This document shows positions 54,043 to 61,508 of a stretch of DNA of 64,000 bases, piece by piece. Numbering within the stretch: position 1 is the stretch's first letter; each line of letters opens with the position of its first letter. Both the position numbers and the translations under genes were made by a program. The notes under the pieces were generated by a model. It was not told the DNA's origin and did no database searches. It worked only from the letters and a program-made list of their open reading frames with translations. The DNA lies in contig LNEC01000018.1 in NCBI GenBank assembly GCA_001464035.1, forward strand, positions 24,488 to 88,487. Reading direction: 5' to 3'. The stretch comes from Bradyrhizobiaceae bacterium Ga0074131. GTDB lineage: Bacteria > Pseudomonadota > Alphaproteobacteria > Rhizobiales > Xanthobacteraceae.

Positions 54043-54843
54043 TCAAGCCGCGACCAGCGTCGCCGTTCCGCGCACGACGACGTAGAGGCCGACCAGAATG
54101 ACCAGGCCAGCGAACGTCAGATTGAGTGCCTGCTTCCTTGCTGCGAGCGCTTTTCCGAACGCGACGCCGGCTATGCCGCCAACCAGGCCGCCGAGAACGA
54201 ACAGGCTGGCAATCGGCCAGTCGATCATCCCGGAGACGGCATAGCTCGCTGCAGTTGCCGCCCCGAACGCCGCGACGGCAACGAGGGACGTGCCAATCGC
54301 CATCGTCAGGGGCATCCCGGTCGCAAGCATGAGGCCCGGCACGATCAGGAAGCCGCCTCCAATTCCGAAGAAACCCGACAAAAGTCCGACCGCAAAACCG
54401 ATGCTCAGCAGCAACGGCAAAAGCCCGCGCGCTGTCGTCATCGACAATCGCACCTCCGGATTCCCCGCCGTACTCCGTTTGCGCAGCATGGTAATGCCCA
54501 CCAGGATCATCAGCGCGCCGAACAGGACCAAGAGTTTCTGCCCATCGAGCGCTTTGGCCACAGTGGAGCCCCCAACCGCCCCGAACACGCCGGCTGATGC
54601 AAAGACGGCCGCACAGCGCCATTTCACATTTCCGGCGCGGGCATGGCTCACCACGTTGCCGAGTGCGCTCAGGGAGACCGCAACGGCACTTGTGCCGATT
54701 GCCACATGTGGCGAGGTTACCCCGACAGCGTAAACCAGAAGAGGAACTGCGAGAATAGAACCGCCGCCCCCGACAAGCCCTAGCACCAGGCCAACAACTC
54801 CGCCCGAGACCGTTGTCGAGATGCCGACGGGAAGTTCCATCAT
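54043..54843 (-). CDS. TauE/SafE-family sulfite exporter
   Basis: The 266-aa membrane protein has about eight helices. Family features are GVVGLVLGLVGGGGSILAVP at the N-terminus, the helix-start repeat SGFFGIGGGFLIVPGLMLAT near residue 155, and a terminal LTFAGLVILVGLYVVVRG. TauE/SafE proteins export sulfite or other sulfonate anions. It is the first gene of the island, 34 bases before the MBL hydrolase gene, and palindromic operator candidates lie just upstream. Confidence 0.9.
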   Translation of the reverse strand: MMELPVGISTTVSGGVVGLVLGLVGGGGSILAVPLLVYAVGVTSPHVAIGTSAVAVSLSALGNVVSHARAGNVKWRCAAVFASAGVFGAVGGSTVAKALDGQKLLVLFGALMILVGITMLRKRSTAGNPEVRLSMTTARGLLPLLLSIGFAVGLLSGFFGIGGGFLIVPGLMLATGMPLTMAIGTSLVAVAAFGAATAASYAVSGMIDWPIASLFVLGGLVGGIAGVAFGKALAARKQALNLTFAGLVILVGLYVVVRGTATLVAA

Positions 54844-55254
54844 GGGCCAGCGACGCTCATTCGATCAATAATTAGCACTTACTAATTTAGTATGTCCTGA
54901 TATTGATTCAAGTGCCCTCGCTAGGGTGAATCTGGTGGCCGGACCGTAAGCCAGGTTCCCCGGGACCGTAAAATCACGGATGCGCCGCGATGCCACCGAC
55001 ACAGCTACGGGTCGAGGTGCGCCTCCCGCCTTCAGCGCCATATCGCTCAGTCGCCGTCTTATCGCTCAGGTACCAACCGTGAGCTGCTGCTCAAGGGTAC
55101 CTTTTCTTAACCATTCCTTACCGGCGCTAACCGTTTCTTCCGATTTGTCCTTTATTCCAAGGCTGGGGAATTCCGCCACGGCGCGCGCATGCCTAGATGC
55201 CTGTGCAACAACGGGCTTGAACTAGCGGACTTTAATTAGCGGACCTGGACTAAA
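54844..55254. other. Right junction between sulfur island and WcaJ gene; divergent promoter region
   Basis: This 411-base gap has an AT-rich segment (54860-54910) that holds the sulfur-operon operator candidates. The other half (54960-55250) is the leader of the exopolysaccharide gene, with TTTTCTTAACCATTCCTTACC near 55110. The 81-aa ORF at 54980 lacks domain character and is probably noise. No regulator gene is present, unlike the related bigR/sqrR-type operons. Confidence 0.5.
54871..54891 (-). promoter_or_regulatory. Overlapping palindromes upstream of the sulfur operon (operator candidate)
   Basis: ATTAG-CACTTA-CTAAT (54871-54886) and ACTAA-T-TTAGT (54881-54891) overlap, about 28-48 bases from the TauE start. 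AT-rich palindromes at this spot are typical for ArsR-family sulfide or persulfide sensors (BigR/SqrR type), but the regulator is not encoded here. Confidence 0.55.
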
Positions 55255-56805
55255 GTGGAACCGATCAACGCACGCCCCATGCTCGATGCCGCGGCCTCCG
55301 CTGCGGCGACTGCCACAGCGGATCGCCCGCCGGTCGAACGGCGCCGCCGGCTGTCGCAGGCCGCGCTTGCCGTCGCCAACCAGAAAGTCCGGCGGGCCTA
55401 TTCGCCGATCGTGATCGCGGGCGCGGTGCGGCTGGCCGATTTCGTGCTGCTCAGTGTGGTCGGCATCGCGATCTATGCCGGCTATGTGGTGCCGATCAGC
55501 GGCTTCTACTGGGAATATGTCGCAGCGATCTTCGGCATGACCGCCGCCGCCGTGATCTGCTTCCAGGCCGCCGACATCTACCAGGTCCAGGTGTTTCGCG
55601 GCCAGCTGCGGCAGATGACGCGAATGATCTCGGCCTGGGCCTTCGTGTTCCTGCTGTTCATCGGCGCCTCGTTCTTCGCCAAGCTCGGCGGCGAAATATC
55701 GCGGCTGTGGCTGTCGGCCTTCTTCTTCGTCGGCCTCGCCGCGCTGATCGCCGAACGGGTCTTCCTGCGGGCGGTGGTTCGCGGCTGGGCCCGCGACGGC
55801 CGGCTCGACCGCCGCACCATCATCGTCGGCTCTGACCAGAGCGGCGAGCAGCTGATCGAGGCGCTCAAGGCCCAGGAGGATTCCGATCTCGACATCCTCG
55901 GCGTGTTCGACGACCGCAACGACAGCCGCGCGCTCGATACCTGCGCCGGCAGCCCGAAGCTCGGCAAGGTCGACGACATCGTCGAATTCGCCCGCCGCAC
56001 CCGGATCGACCTCGTGCTGTTCGCGCTGCCGATTTCGGCGGAGACGCGGATCCTCGAAATGCTGAAGAAGCTGTGGGTGCTGCCGGTCGACATCCGCTTG
56101 TCGGCCCATACCAACAAGCTGCGGTTCCGCCCCCGCTCCTATTCCTATCTCGGCGAGGTGCCGACGCTGGACGTGTTCGAGGCGCCGATCACCGACTGGG
56201 ACCTGGTGATGAAATGGCTGTTCGACCGCGTCGTCGGCGCCTTTATCCTGCTCGCGGCGCTGCCGGTGATGGCGCTGGTCGCGCTGGCGATCAAGCTCGA
56301 CAGCCCGGGTCCAGTGCTGTTTCGCCAGAAACGGTTCGGCTTCAACAACGAGCGCATCGACGTCTTCAAGTTTCGCTCGCTGTACCACGACCAGGCCGAT
56401 CCGCTCGCCACCAGGGTCGTGACCCGGAACGACAGCCGGGTCACCCGGGTCGGGCGCTTCATCCGCAAGAGCAGCCTCGACGAGCTGCCGCAACTCTTCA
56501 ATGTCGTGTTCAAGGGCAATCTCTCGCTGGTCGGCCCGCGCCCGCACGCGGTGCAAGGTAAACTGCAGAGCCAGCTGTTCGACGAAGCCGTCGACGGATA
56601 TTTCGCGCGCCACCGCGTCAAGCCGGGCATCACCGGCTGGGCCCAGATCAACGGCTGGCGCGGCGAAGTCGACAGCGAGGAAAAGATCCAGAAGCGCGTC
56701 GAATTCGATCTCTATTACATCGAGAATTGGTCGGTGCTGTTCGATCTCTACATTCTCCTCAAGACGCCACTGGCGCTGATGACGAAGAACGAGAACGCCT
56801 ACTAA
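55255..56805 (+). CDS. Undecaprenyl-phosphate glucose phosphotransferase (WcaJ-like)
   Basis: The 516-aa product starts polysaccharide assembly by moving a sugar-1-phosphate to undecaprenyl phosphate. N-terminal transmembrane helices (residues about 50-180) are followed by a CoA-binding-like domain (RRTIIVGSDQSGEQLIEALK). The C-terminal bacterial sugar transferase domain shows FDRVVGAFILLAALPVMALV, LFRQKRFGFNNERIDVFKFR, the catalytic region RFIRKSSLDELPQLFNVVFK, GNLSLVGPRPHA and PGITGWAQINGWRGE. Start is GTG 55255, or ATG 55279. It would work with the glycosyltransferase and Wzz/Wza genes on the other side of the sulfur island. Confidence 0.9.
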   Translation: MEPINARPMLDAAASAAATATADRPPVERRRRLSQAALAVANQKVRRAYSPIVIAGAVRLADFVLLSVVGIAIYAGYVVPISGFYWEYVAAIFGMTAAAVICFQAADIYQVQVFRGQLRQMTRMISAWAFVFLLFIGASFFAKLGGEISRLWLSAFFFVGLAALIAERVFLRAVVRGWARDGRLDRRTIIVGSDQSGEQLIEALKAQEDSDLDILGVFDDRNDSRALDTCAGSPKLGKVDDIVEFARRTRIDLVLFALPISAETRILEMLKKLWVLPVDIRLSAHTNKLRFRPRSYSYLGEVPTLDVFEAPITDWDLVMKWLFDRVVGAFILLAALPVMALVALAIKLDSPGPVLFRQKRFGFNNERIDVFKFRSLYHDQADPLATRVVTRNDSRVTRVGRFIRKSSLDELPQLFNVVFKGNLSLVGPRPHAVQGKLQSQLFDEAVDGYFARHRVKPGITGWAQINGWRGEVDSEEKIQKRVEFDLYYIENWSVLFDLYILLKTPLALMTKNENAY

Positions 56806-56826
56806 GTAAACCCGAGATGCCCGCAA

Positions 56827-56948
56827 CGTCATTGCGAGCCACCGGGTCGCGCGAATGCGCGCCCGATGGTAAACTCCGCGGAGCAATCCATCTTGCTGCG
56901 CAAAGAAAGAAGCTGGATTGCTTCGTCGCTTCGCTGCTCGCAATGACG
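56827..56948. repeat. REP-like palindromic element, class A, copy 2 (longer variant)
   Basis: CGTCATTGCGAG (56827-56838) and CTCGCAATGACG (56937-56948) are the same outer arms as at 39270. It is longer than the other copies; the extra bases (CCGGGTCGCGCGAATGCGCG...) lie on the left side. The inner GAGCAATCCATCT/CTGGATTGCTTC pairs are also shared with the third copy. Confidence 0.85.
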
Positions 56949-56964
56949 ATAAGGGCGTAGAGTT

Positions 56965-56988
56965 GTGTGAGTGTGTGAGTGCGTGAGT
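56965..56988. repeat. Triplicated 8-bp repeat just before the polymerase start codon
   Basis: GTGTGAGT occurs twice in tandem (56965-56972, 56973-56980) and then as GCGTGAGT (56981-56988), ending 5 bases before the ATG at 56994 where a ribosome binding site should be. Confidence 0.75.
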
Positions 56989-56993
56989 ATCGA

Positions 56994-58259
56994 ATGGCGT
57001 ATGCGGCCACAGCCGGAAATTCCCTGCCGTCCATGACGGCCGCGCCCGGCGTGCTGGCGCTGCAGCGCGCGCTGGTGTGGCTGGTCGGCGCCTCCGGCGC
57101 GATCGTGTTCATCGAGCCCAGCCCCTACGAGCTGGCGACGCTGGCCGCGACCATCCTGTTCTTTGCCACCGGTCTGCGGCTCCGGCTGGTCTTCATACCA
57201 CTCCTGCTGCTGCTGTTCCTCATCAACGTCGGCTATTCGATCGCCGCCGTCCAGGTGATGGACAGCCCCGGGGTCGCCGGCTGGGTCGCGACCTCCTGGT
57301 ACATGGCGGTCACCGTGATCTTCTTCGCCATGGTAATGTCCGAAGACACCGAAGCCCGGCTCGACATGCTCCGGCGCGGCCTGGTCGCGGGCGGCCTGAT
57401 CGCGGCGACCGCGGCGATCGCCGGCTACTTCAACCTCGTGCCCGGCGGCTATGACCTGCTGACGCTGTATGGACGCGCGCGCGGCACCTTCAAGGACCCC
57501 AACGTGCTCGGGGCCTACCTGACCCTTCCGGCGTTGCTGGCGCTGCAAAGCGTGGTTTCCGATCGCATCGGAAGATCGCTCCGCAGCAGCATCGCGCTCG
57601 GCATCATGACGCTGGCGATCCTGCTGGCGTTTTCGCGCGCCGCATGGGGCGCGCTCGTCATCACCTCGGCCTTCATGCTGGCGTTGATGGTGCTCACCAG
57701 CCCCTCGCGCGCGCAACGCTCGCGCATCATCGTCATGACGGTGATAGCGGTCGTGACCGTGGCGATGCTGATCGGCGTGTTGCTGTCGTTCGATTCCATC
57801 AGCGAGATGTTCGAACAGCGCGCCAGTCTCGGCCAGAGTTACGACGCCGGTCGCTTCGGCCGGTTCGGACGGCATATCCTCGGCGCGGAAATGGCGCTGG
57901 ACCTGCCGTTCGGGATCGGTCCGCTGCAGTTCAACCGCTACTTCCCCGAGGACACCCACAATTCCTATCTGAACGCCTTCATGTCGGGCGGCTGGCTCGC
58001 CGGCGTCTGCTATCCCGCGCTGATATTCGTCACCATGATCATGGGATTCCGCCACGCGTTTGTCAGGGTGCCCTGGCAGCGCGCCTATCTCGCCATCTTC
58101 GCGGCGTTTCTCGGCACGGTCGGCATGAGTCTGGTGATCGACACCGACCACTGGCGGCACTTCTGGTTGATGCTGGGCGTGATGTGGGGCCTGTTCGCGG
58201 CGGCACAGTGCTACCGGGCGGCGACGGATCAGGCGCTCGCGGCGCCTGTGTCGGCTTGA
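56994..58259 (+). CDS. O-antigen ligase/Wzy-like polysaccharide polymerase
   Basis: The 421-aa membrane protein has about ten helices, starting ALVWLVGASGAIVFIEPSPY and LFFATGLRLRLVFIPLLLLL. The large periplasmic loop contains ARGTFKDPNVLGAYLTLPAL and, after more helices, PLQFNRYFPEDTHNSYLNAF, the signature of O-antigen polymerases and ligases (with the H-N-x-Y motif). It would polymerise exopolysaccharide repeat units. Its start is preceded by an unusual tandem repeat (ATG 56994 or GTG 56979). It is separated from the WcaJ gene by a palindromic repeat. Confidence 0.88.
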   Translation: MAYAATAGNSLPSMTAAPGVLALQRALVWLVGASGAIVFIEPSPYELATLAATILFFATGLRLRLVFIPLLLLLFLINVGYSIAAVQVMDSPGVAGWVATSWYMAVTVIFFAMVMSEDTEARLDMLRRGLVAGGLIAATAAIAGYFNLVPGGYDLLTLYGRARGTFKDPNVLGAYLTLPALLALQSVVSDRIGRSLRSSIALGIMTLAILLAFSRAAWGALVITSAFMLALMVLTSPSRAQRSRIIVMTVIAVVTVAMLIGVLLSFDSISEMFEQRASLGQSYDAGRFGRFGRHILGAEMALDLPFGIGPLQFNRYFPEDTHNSYLNAFMSGGWLAGVCYPALIFVTMIMGFRHAFVRVPWQRAYLAIFAAFLGTVGMSLVIDTDHWRHFWLMLGVMWGLFAAAQCYRAATDQALAAPVSA

Positions 58260-58279
58260 TCCGACGCGAACGTTCAACC

Positions 58280-58307
58280 CACCTCGCCCCGCTTGCGGGG
58301 CGAGGTG
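58280..58307. terminator. Perfect 13-bp hairpin between convergent genes
   Basis: CACCTCGCCCCGC and GCGGGGCGAGGTG pair around a TT loop. There is no T-run, but the stem lies between the polymerase and enoyl-reductase-like genes, both of which end here, so it may act as a bidirectional barrier. It may also be a dispersed repeat. Confidence 0.6.
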
Positions 58308-58313
58308 AAGAGA

Positions 58314-59498
58314 CTACTTCTCCACTGCAAACGTCAGGCCGGCGTTGTCGACCAGCCGCTTGATCAGTTGGTCGCCCATGGCGGCGCCCGGGGTCCAGAT
58401 CCCCGCGGCAACCTCCGGCGTGTCGCGCAACAGGCAGAGCGCGCATTCCGCGATCATCTTGGAGGTCGAGCCATAGCCGGGATCGCGGTCGCCCTTGACG
58501 GCTGCGCGGGCCTGACGGCCGTCGGGCGCGACGGCGACGAACAGGAGATCATACATGCCGTTCTCCCGTTCCTCTTTCGACGGCCCCTCGCCGGGCTTCG
58601 GGCCGTTGGTCGGTCCCATCTTCTCCGCATTGATCGCGGCCGCGACGCGCCTGGCGGCTTCCTCGCCCTTCTCGCCTGGTCCAGTCAGCATCATCTCGTC
58701 GTAGACAAAATCCCGGCCGTAGGGAAAGCCCATCAGGACATTCGAGCGGTGCACGTTGCGGGTGTTGATGGTCGCCATCACGAACGGCGCGGTCCAGGAT
58801 TTGAGCTCCTCGTCGAACACCGGCTTGTTGCCCGGCGGCTGCTTCGGCCCCTCAAAGCCCGGCGTCAGCGCGAACGGATTCCTCAATACCGCGACCAGGC
58901 TGAGATCTCGCGCCGTCGCCACGAAGGTCGCCTTCATGCTGGCCGCGGTGCCGCCGGAGAACGTCCCCTTCATGGCGCGGACGCGGCCCTTGACGCGGTT
59001 CGCCGGCGCGCCGAACGCCTTCTTCGCCTCCTCCTGCACGTAGAGCACGCCGAGTTCGAACGGCAGCGAATCGAAACCGCAGGAGAACACGATGCGGGCG
59101 CCACTCGCCTTGGCGGCGGCCTCATGGGTCTCGATCATCTGCCGCATCCACAAGGGTTCGCCGCAGAGGTCGAAATAGTCGGTTCCCGCCGCCACGCAGG
59201 CCGCGACCAATTCCGAGCCATAAAGCTGGTACGGGCCGACGGTCGAGATAATCGATTTGGCCTGGGCGACCATCGCTTTCAGCGAGGCGGGATCACCGCC
59301 ATCGGCGACGATCAAGGCGATGTCGGCCGGCGCGCCAATCGCGTCGCGCACCGCGGCGAGCTTGTCCTTGCTGCGTCCGGCCATCGCCCATTGCAGGCTG
59401 CCGTCGCCCTTGTAACGCGCGGCGAGATACTCGGCGACGAGCTGGCCGGTAAAGCCGGTGGCGCCATAGACGACGATGTCGAATTTCGACGAGGACAT
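58314..59498 (-). CDS. Saccharopine-dehydrogenase-like NAD(P)-binding protein (trans-acting enoyl reductase type)
   Basis: The 394-aa product begins with a Rossmann fold (FDIVVYGATGFTGQLVAEYL, AMAGRSKDKLAAVRD) and continues with SIISTVGPYQLYGSELVAAC and CGEPLWMRQMIETHEAAAKA, which mark the saccharopine dehydrogenase-like family. In mycobacteria members act as trans-acting enoyl reductases in lipid synthesis; the role here is unknown. The start at 59498 (MSSSKFDIVVYGATG) is preferred over the track ORF, which begins 10 codons earlier. Confidence 0.85.
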   Translation of the reverse strand: MSSSKFDIVVYGATGFTGQLVAEYLAARYKGDGSLQWAMAGRSKDKLAAVRDAIGAPADIALIVADGGDPASLKAMVAQAKSIISTVGPYQLYGSELVAACVAAGTDYFDLCGEPLWMRQMIETHEAAAKASGARIVFSCGFDSLPFELGVLYVQEEAKKAFGAPANRVKGRVRAMKGTFSGGTAASMKATFVATARDLSLVAVLRNPFALTPGFEGPKQPPGNKPVFDEELKSWTAPFVMATINTRNVHRSNVLMGFPYGRDFVYDEMMLTGPGEKGEEAARRVAAAINAEKMGPTNGPKPGEGPSKEERENGMYDLLFVAVAPDGRQARAAVKGDRDPGYGSTSKMIAECALCLLRDTPEVAAGIWTPGAAMGDQLIKRLVDNAGLTFAVEK

Positions 59499-59532
59499 AT
59501 TCGCATTCCCTGAGACGGCGGTTGGCATTTTC

Positions 59533-59618
59533 CGTCATTGCGAGCGAAGCGAAGCAATCAATTGGTGCGGCGTGCAACAAGATGGATTGCTTCGTCGCAA
59601 GTGCTCCTCGCAATGGCG
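59533..59618. repeat. REP-like palindromic element, class A, copy 3
   Basis: CGTCATTGCGAG (59533-59544) and CTCGCAATGGCG (59607-59618, one base different) repeat the class A arms. The inner GAAGCAATC and GGATTGCTTC segments also pair. It separates the enoyl-reductase-like and DUF169 genes. Confidence 0.85.
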
Positions 59619-59625
59619 GTTGAGC

Positions 59626-60411
59626 TTATTTCTTGGCGTAGGAGACGCCCATGCCGGCGCGCACATCCGCCTGGATGCCATAGGGCGCGATCGGATAGCG
59701 CAGGCCGTTCTTGGCCAACTGCTTCATGCCCGTGATCGCCTTGGCGAGATGCGCGGGCTGCAGCGCCATGAGCATCTCCTCGTCGGGCACGCCGCCATAG
59801 CGGCGCTCGGCAAAGCACGGCAGCGACAGGCTGGGCTCGCCGGTCTTGAGCGCCCGCCCCCATGAATCGGCGCAGGCGGTCTCGCCGACCACGCCCCATT
59901 CGAACTTCTTGTAGCCGGTATACTGCAGCCCGTTGATGAGAATGATCATCTGTCCGGGCGTCGCATAGACGAGGCAGATGTCCGGCGGATCGAGCCGGCC
60001 GCTCGACAGCGGGCTCACCGCCAGCGCCTGGTAGTTTCCGTAGGGCACGACATCCAGCGCCTCCTGGCGCTTGCGCGCGTCGTCAGGCGTTCCATGCCAG
60101 ACGCCGACGTAATTCGTGCCCTCGAGAAACTTCTCGTCCCTTGGCGCGAGCCCGATCACGGCGCGGCACTGCGCGCCGACGAGATCGTCCGAGGTGATGC
60201 CGACGGTCCAGCCCAGCCGCGAGGCCATGCTGACGATCTGGTCCGTGGTGTGAACCGCGGTGGGCCGCCGGATCTTCGGGATCGCCGTCATTTCTTCCAC
60301 GGTGGCGAACATCTTCATGCCGATCACGGTGGTTTTCAGCCGGAGCAGGCCGTTCAGATCGGCCACCATGCCGGCCAAATCCAGCTGTTCCGGCGGCGTT
60401 TGCTGTTGCAT
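59626..60411 (-). CDS. DUF169-family protein
   Basis: The 261-aa product matches the DUF169 pattern: LKTTVIGMKMFATVEEMTAI near residue 25, GWTVGITSDDLVGAQCRAVI, and CLVYATPGQMIILINGLQYT. Function is unknown; members often sit beside metabolic and heavy-metal genes. The start at 60411 (MQQQTPPEQLDL) is chosen over the track ORF, which adds 16 unlikely residues. It lies between two other uncharacterised genes. Confidence 0.82.
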   Translation of the reverse strand: MQQQTPPEQLDLAGMVADLNGLLRLKTTVIGMKMFATVEEMTAIPKIRRPTAVHTTDQIVSMASRLGWTVGITSDDLVGAQCRAVIGLAPRDEKFLEGTNYVGVWHGTPDDARKRQEALDVVPYGNYQALAVSPLSSGRLDPPDICLVYATPGQMIILINGLQYTGYKKFEWGVVGETACADSWGRALKTGEPSLSLPCFAERRYGGVPDEEMLMALQPAHLAKAITGMKQLAKNGLRYPIAPYGIQADVRAGMGVSYAKK

Positions 60412-60479
60412 TGGCGTAACTCCCAGATCGGCGGGCCAGGACGTCGCGCGCCGGTTCACGCAATTCTAGCCCGTTTGTT

Positions 60480-61304
60480 TCAACGTTGCGACAGCTGCTT
60501 CGCCTTCGGAGCCGGCCCCGGCAGCAAATCGTCAATCTTGCCGGTGGTTCGATAGGCCATCAGGCCCATCCATTCGCGCACCGCAAGGTCGGAGCGCACC
60601 AATCCGTCAGCGGCAACGGTGGAGAACGTCAGGAGGTCGGCGCGCGCGCCGAGCCTCCAGTCCACGGGATAGGCTTCCACATCGAAGCCGGCGTTGCGAA
60701 ACAAGCCTACCGATCGCGGCATGTGAAAGGCCGACGTCACCAGCAGCCATCGCTCGCCCGGTTTGGGAGCGGCCAGCGCTTTGGCGAGTTCGGCGTTTTC
60801 CAGGGTGTTTCGCGCGCGGCGCTCGATCAGCAACCGCGCTTTGGCGATGCCCAGGCCTTCGAACAGCTCGGCCGCGTAGTCGGCTTCCCTGGCATCGTTG
60901 AACACCAGGTTGGCGCTGCCGCCGGAATACACGACGCGCGCGTTGGGATAGCGATGGGCCAGCACGGCGGCCGCAACGATGCGGTCGCCCGCCGCGCCGA
61001 CGACGGGTCTGCCGTGCGCGAGCGAAAGATCGGCGTCGATCGGTCCGCCAAGGACGATGATGCCATCAGGCGCGCCGTTCGCCGCATCCCATGGCGGAAA
61101 GCGCGCCTCGAGCGGATAGAGCAGCAGCTTGCCGAGCGGAGACCAGGCGCACAGCGCCAGCCATACGGTCGCAGCCACCATCAGCCTGCGGCCGGCGGAT
61201 GCAAACCGCGTGGCCAGCAGCAGCGCGCCGGCGAGGCCTAGTCCGACCAGCAAATTGGTCGGCAGCAGGATGATGCCGAGGGTCTTGGACAGCAGAAAAA
61301 ACAA
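60480..61304 (-). CDS. ElyC/YdcF-like (DUF218) membrane-anchored protein
   Basis: The 274-aa product starts LFFLLSKTLGIILLPTNLLV with one or two transmembrane segments. A DUF218 domain follows: DGIIVLGGPIDADLSLAHGR (about residue 85), ARVVYSGGSANLVFNDAREA, ERRARNTLENAELAKALAAP and SAFHMPRSVGLFRNAGFDVE. In E. coli ElyC is linked to envelope biogenesis. The start is uncertain. I favour a TTG at 61304 because homologs begin near MFFLLSK and a GGGGG run lies upstream; ATG 61355 is inside a repeat element. Confidence 0.82.
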   Translation of the reverse strand: MFFLLSKTLGIILLPTNLLVGLGLAGALLLATRFASAGRRLMVAATVWLALCAWSPLGKLLLYPLEARFPPWDAANGAPDGIIVLGGPIDADLSLAHGRPVVGAAGDRIVAAAVLAHRYPNARVVYSGGSANLVFNDAREADYAAELFEGLGIAKARLLIERRARNTLENAELAKALAAPKPGERWLLVTSAFHMPRSVGLFRNAGFDVEAYPVDWRLGARADLLTFSTVAADGLVRSDLAVREWMGLMAYRTTGKIDDLLPGPAPKAKQLSQR

Positions 61305-61364
61305 GCGAGTACCCCCAGGGGCGCAAGGCGCCGCGCCAATCACGCCATCCGTCATACGCGGGCT

Positions 61365-61428
61365 TGACCCGCCTATCCATCTCTCTTCGTAATGTGCACG
61401 CTTCAAACGAAGATGGATGGCCGGGTCA
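61365..61428. repeat. Palindromic element, class C (TGACCCGCCTATCCATCT)
   Basis: TGACCCGCCTATCCATCT (61365-61382) faces AGATGGATGGCCGGGTCA (61411-61428) with two mismatches in 18. It is a different sequence from classes A and B and lies upstream of the ElyC-like gene. Confidence 0.75.
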
Positions 61429-61508
61429 TCTAGCGCGAAGACGCGCTTCGCGCTACTGCCCGGCAACGACGACTGAAGTCGATAGAACCGACGGGAAAGC
61501 CCTCCTCC

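Noticed and set aside
54980-55225. 81-aa ORF in the leader of the WcaJ-like gene
   Set aside because: There is no ribosome binding site, no domain and a Ser/Ala/Arg-rich shadow-like composition. It occupies a region expected to be promoter.
39269-61430. A CRISPR array, suggested by recurring palindromic repeats
   Set aside because: The repeats are dispersed single copies, kilobases apart, without regular spacers or cas genes; they are REP-like elements.
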